DNA of 23,591 bases from NCBI RefSeq assembly GCF_000003815.2, contig NC_049979.1, forward strand, positions 62,919 to 86,509, in the 5' to 3' direction. The position numbers and the translations under genes were made by a program. Below are positions 9,579 to 16,600 of this stretch, in pieces. The notes under the pieces are model-generated. The model was not told the DNA's origin and did no database searches. It saw only the letters and a program-made list of their open reading frames with translations. Each line of letters opens with the position of its first letter. Position 1 is the stretch's first letter. This stretch comes from Branchiostoma floridae. Taxonomy: Eukaryota > Chordata > Leptocardii > Amphioxiformes > Branchiostomatidae.

Positions 9579-12271
9579 CTGCCAATACACACATCATTGG
9601 TTGGTCATTTCTTTACTGCTATACTCCACTCCCAAGTATGAAAACTGACAATAAGGTTCTTACTACACATTACAAACAATTCAGTTTAACACTGTAAGAG
9701 GATAGACGATATTTACCGGGGAGGGAGGGTCCGGTAAAAAAATTTCGATGGCCCTCCACCCGACCAAAATGTTTTTTCCATGGCCCTCCACCCGACCAAA
9801 ATGTTTTTTTGATGGCCCTATCCCCAACCTAAAAAATTTTCGATGGCCCTCCCCTCCATTTTTTCTTGCCTTTTCCATTTCACACACTCTCTAAATCTAT
9901 ATGTATCAAATTGTTTACACTTTGTGTTTTTCGCCTTTTGTCCTATGGTCTGGCTGTATTTAGAAAGGATGTTTAACACGATGAATGTTTGTAAGGCACT
10001 TCTGTCTAGGAAAAAATGGTCTACTGTGTGTTTTGAGTGTCCTTCATATCACATTCAACAACAAACGCAACTTGCTAACTTCTTGAATTTTTCATCATAC
10101 AATGTAAAGTTAGTGAACAACAGTGTTTTTGTGGGGGCGGTACACTGTGCCACTGCCAGTGGTACAAACTGCCAAGGGTTCATGGATTACTCTGTCACCT
10201 CTAACCTCTGGTTGCTAACGAGCTGACAAATCCAGACCTTCTCTACTAATCTTGGCTGGAAAATAACTTTCACTCTCCCAGACACTGGAGTCTTCCTGTC
10301 GGGCGCATCTAGAATCATTGTCTCTCTCAAAGACCATGGACAGCTGACTTTTCATTTTGATGACAGGAACACAAACATGTAGCACTTGATGTTGTTACAC
10401 TCGTGCAGTAGCGGTAATAAGACTTACCTTTTCTGACACTTCTCCGATCTACGTTAGAAAAATATTCCCCCACTGGTAACATTATCCAAGATCACGCAAG
10501 AAAACATTGTATTTAAATGTTTTATCCCTTTTCTGTCCGGAACCATCATCGGTTTACAAAGCTGGAAGTACTGCAAGACTGATTTTGAAGTAATATGTTG
10601 TGGGGGGGGGGGGGGATAGGTACACAAGGACCCTTTTTTTCGATGGCCCTCCCCGCAGCTCAAAAAATTTTGCGATGGCCCTCCCCCAAGGCGAAATTTT
10701 TTTTCAATGGCCCTCCCCCCAGTGCACCAGCCCTCCCCCCAGTAAATATCGTCCAGTCCCTACTAGTAATCATTTTATCACAGTTCTATTCATGATGTTG
10801 ACTTACTTATAATAACTGTGGTCCAAGCTATACTATAACTGCATTTAAAATTTAAAAGCTATTAGAGTTGGAGCTTTACATTAATCAAGTCATTAAAATA
10901 CAGAACCCATCACACTTACAGTACAGTTGGCATTCACATTGGACCCATGTTGGATGAGCAGCTTCACCATCTCTGGGTGATCAGCAACAACAGCTTGGTA
11001 CAGAGCTGTGCCATACACATCTGGGTCTGAAACATCATAGGATAGGCACAATGCAAATGACTGCACCACTGGACAATCATAATGAATATTTTCATTCTCG
11101 CTTTACTTTGTAGGAAAAAATTAACTTGATTCACCATCAGATCAGAACAGGTTTTGACGTTTTAGCTCCATGGTTGCACCATCAAAATTTAAACTGCACA
11201 TTTGAAATAAATAGCTGCAGTCTACATGTAGGAGGTTATGCCTTTCAACTAGCCTCCGCTGCAATCTTTAGGGGGGTGCTAGGCCTCTGTTGCAGTCTTT
11301 AGGGGGGTGTAGTCTTTAGGGGGTGCTAGGCTCTCTTATACCAGAAAGGGAGTTGCTGAGAAAGGAAGTTTGCCGTGGAAAAGCAGGGCAAAACGCTTAA
11401 GAGAACCTAGCCAATGTTCAAAAGCGCAAGCCAGCGCTCCCCTCCCCCAAATAAAAACGGAGGGTAACCCTGTTCGGAGACTGTCTCCTTCTAACTGATG
11501 ATAAATAAACACTGAAGCATTTAGTGACCAGTATACTTATTGTCTCAGTGGGAGATTTCATTGTCGACAAGACTTTAACTATAAGAAATACTATCACATA
11601 TCAATCACCATTGAAAGTTGCCTTTGCTCCTTGCTGCAGGAGGATTTCTGCACATGGCAGACAGTTGGTAATGGCAGCATACACCAGCGCCACGCTGGCT
11701 GCCGTCACAAAGTTCTCATTCTTCCTCTTCAGGCTGATGGACAGGCTTCGGAAGTAGTCAGCCATGTCCTTTTCAGTTACTCTATTGAACACAAATACAA
11801 TTGTATTGTTAGGAATCATATATCAAAGTGACCATTTCTGCATTTATAGTACAATGTTTGTGCCACTAATGAATATATACATACATTAATTAATAAGGCA
11901 CAGACATGTATAACAATGGGAATATAGAATGTATTCTACAAATTATGACTGCTCCCTATTCTGACACCCATCAAGTTACAGTGGTCAACATTAGTGTAAC
12001 GTCGGTATGATTGCTGTCACACTGTGATTGGTCAAAAAGGAAAATACTAGTAGGCTGATCTGAACCTGGCCATCCATTATTCACTTGACAAATATATAAA
12101 AAAGATAAAAGTTTCTCACATGACTTTTCTCTGTGCGGATGCGCCACTGGGAGGTGCCTCCGAGCCAGCCTGTGTTTTACAGTACAAACAATCATCAATG
12201 ACATCCTTCAGCTGCTGGCTCAGCTTCCGGGTGGAGGCGTCCAACTTGGCTTCCTTACACAGGAATGGCAT
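8682..12271 (-). CDS. Ankyrin-repeat protein with C-terminal SOCS-box-like domain (4 coding exons, about 442 aa)
   Basis: Gene model on the minus strand with coding exons 12271-12120, 11781-11609, 11026-10920 and 9578-8682. All junctions are GT-AG, and phases agree at every join (2/1, 1/2, 0/0), giving 442 codons plus stop. Residues 1-51 are a charged N-terminus (MPFLCKEAKLDAST...). Ankyrin repeats follow: AALVYAAI-like helices, AEILLQQGA, YGTALYQAVVADHPEMVKLL, TKPLHEATTKYDN, IQVLVDAGADVN and NTLLKNGANLS. A long helical region then leads to a last ~40 residues that resemble a SOCS box (PSLKSLSRAVLRKAL ... VELPKEL). ASB proteins of this layout are substrate receptors of Elongin BC-Cullin 5 ubiquitin ligases. 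The consensus BC-box cysteine is serine here and the Cul5 box is weak, so ligase recruitment is not assured. Which ASB-type paralogue this is cannot be decided. It is divergent from SETD6. Confidence 0.78.
9701..10753. mobile_element. Non-autonomous element with inverted ends and direct GATGGCCCTCC subterminal repeats
   Basis: The ends carry GACGATATTTAC (9705-9716) and its inverse GTAAATATCGTC (10742-10753), each followed inward by C/T, GGGG and a G-rich stretch. Just inside both ends are tandem units of about 33 bp containing GATGGCCCTCC and a run of T: about four on the left (9747-9860) and four on the right (10641-10740). These keep the same orientation at both ends although the termini are inverted. 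No transposase is visible and no clean target duplication was found. Together this suggests a small DNA transposon or foldback element; the class is not known. Confidence 0.6.
10600..10615. repeat. Poly-G tract
   Basis: A run of about 16 G inside the element at 9701-10753. It could be of uncertain length in the assembly. Confidence 0.85.
10920..11026 (-). CDS. Ankyrin/SOCS gene, third coding exon
   Basis: 107 bases between acceptor GATGTTTCAG and donor ACT|GTAAGTG. It encodes PDVYGTALYQAVVADHPE then MVKLLIQHGSNVNANCT, one nearly complete ankyrin repeat with the canonical TALYxAV, MVKLLIxHGxxVN pattern. It enters in phase 1, completing the D codon begun by the previous exon, and leaves in phase 0. 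Too short to be noticed as an open frame by length alone. Confidence 0.87.
11027..11608 (-). other. Intron 2 of the ankyrin/SOCS gene, with CTTTAGGGGG repeats
   Basis: Bounded by GTGATTG (donor) and GATGTTTCAG (acceptor). It contains three imperfect copies of a ~25-30-bp unit with TCTTTAGGGGGGTG at about 11261, 11293 and 11312, flanked by CTAGCCTCCG (11249) and an inverted-like CGGAGGG (11458). It could be a small degenerate transposon. Confidence 0.5.
11609..11781 (-). CDS. Ankyrin/SOCS gene, second coding exon
   Basis: 173 bases between acceptor TGTTCAATAG and donor AATG|GTGATT. It encodes VTEKDMADYFRSLSISLKRK followed by an ankyrin repeat (FVTAASVALVYAAITNCLPC, AEILLQQGAKATFN). Its entry and exit phases fit both neighbouring exons exactly. 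Confidence 0.85.
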
Positions 12272-12337
12272 TGCACTAGCACAGGACGCTCAACTGGTGA
12301 CAGAGTAGTCCCACAGATGTCTGAGACATTCCCGGAG
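12120..12337 (-). CDS. Ankyrin/SOCS gene, first coding exon (start ATG at 12271)
   Basis: The coding part is 12271-12120 and ends at donor AT|GTGAGAAAC in phase 2. The start ATG (12271-12269, context GCAATGC, G at -3) was chosen because an in-frame TGA lies seven codons upstream. The exon seems to continue 5' as untranslated sequence to an acceptor TATTTCACAG at 12338, implying at least one further non-coding exon. The encoded N-terminus is MPFLCKEAKLDASTRK, then an amphipathic segment SQQLKDVIDDCLYC. No known domain is recognised in this exon. Confidence 0.7.
12276..12329 (-). promoter_or_regulatory. Upstream ORF (17 codons) ending 4 nt before the ankyrin gene start
   Basis: ATG at 12329-12327 opens a 17-codon frame (MSQTSVGLLCHQLSVLC) that stops at TAG 12278-12276. 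Only TGCA separates that stop from the main ATG. If this part of the exon is transcribed as 5' UTR, the arrangement would favour reinitiation control. It is inferred from sequence only. Confidence 0.4.
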
Positions 12338-12824
12338 CTGTGAAATATGATATAGAATTGCGTTACATTGTTCAACCTCCAGTGCCACTGCAACTTTTAC
12401 TTAGTAGTATACGATTATAAGATTAGTACTATAGTATCCCTTTTTTTATGAAACTGCTGCTGGGATCCCTGTCACAGGTAGGCAGGAGTCGGATAGTCTT
12501 CGCACCGTGCTTCCATGCGGCTCTGTCTAGTGGGTTCACCTGTTAGACTGCACACGTTGATGTCTGTCAGTCCTAACACATTCCATCCATGGTGGTGGTG
12601 GGGGGGGGGGTGTTCACCAACTAACCATTACAACTGTTCGGACCTTCTGGCCCAGTGTTAGGTTACTAAGTTGGACAGGTTTGAATCCTAGGTGACTGTT
12701 TCAACTCGACCCTTCTAGTTTTAGACCCTCCAGAAGCTCCTGGGGAAATACCAGATCTACTCTAACGTTACTTACTCTACTCAACTTTATTTAAACTTCA
12801 ACTCACACATTATTATCCACAATG
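12338..12824. other. Non-coding part of the divergent intergenic/5' region
   Basis: No coding exon found. It contains a GGT/G run (about 12591-12611). Possible location of 5' untranslated exons of the minus-strand ankyrin gene. Confidence 0.4.
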
Positions 12825-13040
12825 CATACAGGAGGGTCTGTATGGGGGGTCCCGACAACGATTTACGCTAAATTCAGAAGAACCCCCTACGTATTACGCT
12901 AAATCAAGGAAGGCAATTACGTTAAATTTGGTCGCCTCGCTACGAATTACGTAGATAAGATGATTTTCCCTACGAATTACGGGAAATGAAATAGACTGCC
13001 TACGCCTTACGTAAAAGAGCATGCAGACCCTCATACAGCT
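12825..13040. mobile_element. Short inverted-repeat element filled with repeated TTACG motifs
   Basis: Near the left end is GGAGGGTCTGTATG (12831-12844) and near the right end its near-inverse CATGCAGACCCTCATACAG (13020-13038). The right end read on the other strand contains GAGGGTCTGCATG. Between them six degenerate units of about 27-30 bp carry TACGNNTTACGNNAAAT (for example TACGTATTACGCTAAAT, TACGAATTACGGGAAAT). The order is short, regular and non-coding. Probably a MITE; function unknown. Confidence 0.55.
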
Positions 13041-13522
13041 AGCAGTGCATGCTCATTTTAACAACATTTTAACATTCAACAAACTTAAAGGAAATGCATG
13101 GATATAATATAATATAAGCGCGTTTCAATTAACCACTATTTGAACGTTACACTTACTAGGAAAATGTACAGATGTTGTTGATGGTTTTGCCCTTGTCCAA
13201 AGTCTATTTCTTCGTTGCACGTAGTCTCCTGGCTGTCTTTGTGACCCCTGGTCCGAAGTCTGCATATGGAGTGAACCTTAAGACTGGGCCGCTCTATTTA
13301 GCCTAGGGGGTAACTACTACAATTTGTTTTAGTCATAACGTCAATTAAATAGCACTTTATTAAACATATCAAATATAATTACATCTAAAATTTAGTTATA
13401 TATTTTTATCTATTGAAAACAATTATGTGATCAATTTCAAGTTCCGTATTTATATAACATTATTTTTCACTCCCCTGGCAAATAAGATTGATCGACTATT
13501 CCAAAGGTCAAAAAAATCCAAC
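13041..13522. promoter_or_regulatory. Candidate divergent promoter region between the ankyrin gene and SETD6
   Basis: Both genes point away from the interval 12338-13522. The part next to SETD6 is free of recognised repeats and ends in CCAACATGGCGGG, whose ACATGGCGG resembles the YY1 motif often found at animal start codons. No TATA box at a convincing distance was recognised. Shared regulation is inference from gene orientation. Confidence 0.35.
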
Positions 13523-13639
13523 ATGGCGGGACCTTCAAAGAAGAAAATCAAACTCAGCGAAGCTGTGGATAAAGAAGACAAGAAGTTGGACTCATTTCTA
13601 CAGTGGTGCGCCAAGGAAGACTTTCAGCTGAACCCGAAG
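13523..13639 (+). CDS. SETD6: SETD6 exon 1
   Basis: 39 codons from ATG in a strong context (AACATGG) to donor CCGAAG|GTAGTG, phase 0. It encodes [15 protein letters not shown], a basic stretch that could serve nuclear import, then [18 protein letters not shown]. This matches the N-terminal FLxWCxxxxxxLxPKV block of SETD6. An in-frame ATG at 13427 exists upstream without a stop between, but the family resemblance begins at 13523. Sequence after 13640 in the same frame is intron. Confidence 0.88.
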
Positions 13640-16600
13640 GTAGTGGGATTCTGCAGAGGGTACTGTAGAGACTTGAGAAGGTACAGCAAAAGCCCATGTG
13701 TCCCGGTGATGAGGCCATTCCGATTTTTGTGGGGGTGTCCAAAGTTATATAACGAGTTAGATAATAGATTGGTCCCTTTCAATTAAGCTACACACATCCA
13801 TGGAGTTAATGTCGAAAGACTCATACTGAGTCCCTCTTTACTGTGTAAGTTGCAAGCACCTTAAACGCTGTATCTACTGTGTTTTGCTTCCGATACTGAA
13901 GATTAATGCTGGCCAGTTCCCCCTCCCACACTGTACTAGTAGGGTAATCCAGAAATCTGAGGTAAGGAGCTTGAAAAAGCTTCCTTGATAGAGGCCAGTA
14001 GTCAATGAACTTCAATGAAGCAAGAGCTCTTACAGATAACAGCAACAGTTGAATTGAAACGCAAGAGGGGCGAGTAGAACAGAAAGAAACAATATGTACA
14101 CATATCCTGACCGACCTGGGAGTCGAACCGGGGCCGTCAGATTAAAACACTACCAGCCTAACTGATTGAGCCAAAATCCTGACAGGCGTTTGGCATGTTC
14201 AGTTAGCTCTACTTGAACCCCCACTGTTACCCTACTCCCCCTTTTCTTTTTTAAGATTTGTCCTCGAATCCTTGAGTCCGATATCCCAGTGGGCAGGCAT
14301 ATCTCCAGCCTTTTAATCACCAGGGTCGACATGGGAACCAGTGAAACGCAAGAGGGGCGAGTAGAACAATACGAAACAATATATACAAATATCCTGACCG
14401 ACCCGGAAATCGAACCCGGGCCGTCAGATTACAACACTGGCAGCCTAACTGATCGAGCCAAAAGCCTGACAGGCATTTGGCATGGTCAGTTAGCGCTACT
14501 TGAACTCCGATTTATACTTGCAGAAGTGCTTATATACTAGTAATGCACAACAAAGGCGTTCTGCCTTAACACCTCAAATGACCTCAAACGGCTCTAATAT
14601 GTAGTGTGAATGGGGCAACAACCTTGTATACATTGTTTATGTATTTGTGAATTTAAAAAATGCAGCAAGTCCTAACTATTTACCAGTTAATTTGATTTAA
14701 TCCACTGGTTTCCAGACCCCAATAAATGCGTATGACAGCAGTCCCATGACTCATGAAAACATGAAGAGTACTATAACACGTGATACGTCTCTAGTCCTAT
14801 TGTATAATTCCCGACCCATGTTCTACATGAACCTGTCAGTAACGTTTTGTAAAGCTGCACATGACACGAAACCCGTGTGAGCTGAGCTCAAATCTTGCAC
14901 TGTACATGTAACTGAGATGAAAACTCTTTTCTCAAGTGACCATCTAGCCTGGGCACCATCCTATACCTGGGCTCCTTACACTCGCTGCCCTTTAATTAAA
15001 TCTCCAAGCAGATTTTGCTGTGGCAGAATATAGTACTAGTATCCTAAGCTGGAGCAGGAGTTTAGCTAGCAGCAGTTTTCCACCACGGTGGAATAAAACT
15101 CCTCTGCTGGCTAAACTCCTTTCCCAGCTTATGATACTATACCGCGAGATCTGCTTGGAGATTACTGCCCTTAGGCCACATCTGACTGAGTACTTGGTAC
15201 AGCACCACCCCTGGTTAGTCAGAATTTTATGCTTGGCAGACAATCTGCTCCCCAGGGATAATTGTCAGGGCATCGGAGTGCAGCTCCCTCGTTTAATTTC
15301 CCTCTTTTAAGTTTAAAAAAATCCTCAGGAGACTATCAAGCCTTTTGTGGGAACAAGTTAGCATGAAAGTTGAACTGACATTCACAGGGCAGAGCCGAGG
15401 ATAAAGCAAGAAACAATATCAATGCTAACATTTCTGTACTTGTACAAACTTTGATTCTGCTTGGGGAGATCAGTATTTATTACCTAGGCTACAAGACTGC
15501 CTCTCTCCAATCAAGGAGGTTCCAATACAAACTTTCCAATTAAAGTTTGGCTGCTGAATGGCAGACTTTGTGATTGATCCTGCATGCTCATTTTTCAGGC
15601 ACCCTCCCTGTGGAAATTAACATATTGCCAGCAATCCAATTGTAGCTACGGTCATTAGCTTGCTCTAACAAAGTACCATGTTGTCCCTTTATTTATGCCA
15701 CTTGTGCAACATGGAGTGTCCTTACTTCTAATAAAGTTCTATTGCCATTGATAGGCCATCTCAATCTACCAGCCTTAGAGTAGACTTTGTAAGACTTGGT
15801 CAGAGCATGGGACCACTGCGCCGTTGTTCCCTCTTTAAACAAGAATGGCAATACAAACATGATTGAAATGGGGACGATTGTTACAGTCTTACTGGAGGTA
15901 AACATGAGACACATAACCAAGCCTGGGAAAGAAAGGGCTGGATGTTTAGTCCTGTGGTTACTTTACGTTTTATTTTTGCTGGATTTTTCTCTTTTTTTTC
16001 GACTTAGTGCATTAGTTTTAGGGTCTCTAGAGGATGTGGCCTAAGCTATTAAAATGTTGATGTTAAACCCTCTACAGACTAGTCTTCATTGTGCATTCAC
16101 AGGTCCATGTTGGGCGAGAAGGGTCCTGTGCCCAGTATGGCATGGTGGCACAGGAGGAGCTGGAGGAAGGAGAGTGTTTGTTTAAGGTGGACAAGTCCGC
16201 TGTGCTCAGCACTGAAACAACTGAAATTGCACATCTCCTGAAAGAAGGTGAAATGAAATATTTGCAATAAAATCAAAATTTAACATACAGTTTATTTAAC
16301 ATACAGTTTATTTAGATTCAAAAAAGGTTTTGTCAGATAAACATGTAGAAACAACTACATGTATACCCTCTGTCTTTATATTAGGCCTATTTAGTTAAGA
16401 CCAATGACTAAGGGCTATCTGCATGCAAGGGCATGAAACGTATGTTGAAATGAATGGTGGGAATGTAATGAGTGTAAGAAATAGCCTTTATTAAGTTCCC
16501 TGTTTGGAGGGGGGCGAGAGTAGTTAGAATCTGTCCGTGTCTTTTTCTCCTGTCATGAGATGTTGTTTCTCCTGCCAGGAGAGACCAGTCTCCACGGTGC

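Larger units (their letters stand above)
9579..10919 (-). other. Intron 3 of the ankyrin/SOCS gene, largely filled by a repeat element
   Basis: Bounded by GTAAGTGTG (donor, minus strand) and TTGGCAG (acceptor). Most of it is the inverted-terminus element at 9701-10753. A 127-codon plus-strand frame at 9843-10226 has no recognisable domain and is not called. Confidence 0.7.
13640..16102 (+). other. SETD6 intron 1, carrying two tRNA-SINEs and a foldback element
   Basis: About 2.46 kb between GTAGTG and TTCACAG. It holds the SINE pair (14044-14510) and the palindromic element (14944-15164), listed separately. From 15165 to 16102 nothing further is recognised. Confidence 0.8.

Noticed and set aside
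9843-10226. 127-codon plus-strand frame as a separate gene
   Set aside because: No known domain or codon bias. It lies inside the intron and repeat element of the minus-strand ankyrin gene.
13427-13522. Earlier in-frame ATG for SETD6 (32 extra residues)
   Set aside because: The extension is hydrophobic and unlike family members; the ATG at 13523 has a better context and the family's N-terminal length.
14104-14187. Functional tRNA gene on the minus strand
   Set aside because: Boxes A and B are present, but stems are mismatched and the same sequence recurs at 14341-14510 with a shared non-tRNA tail, so SINE is the better reading.
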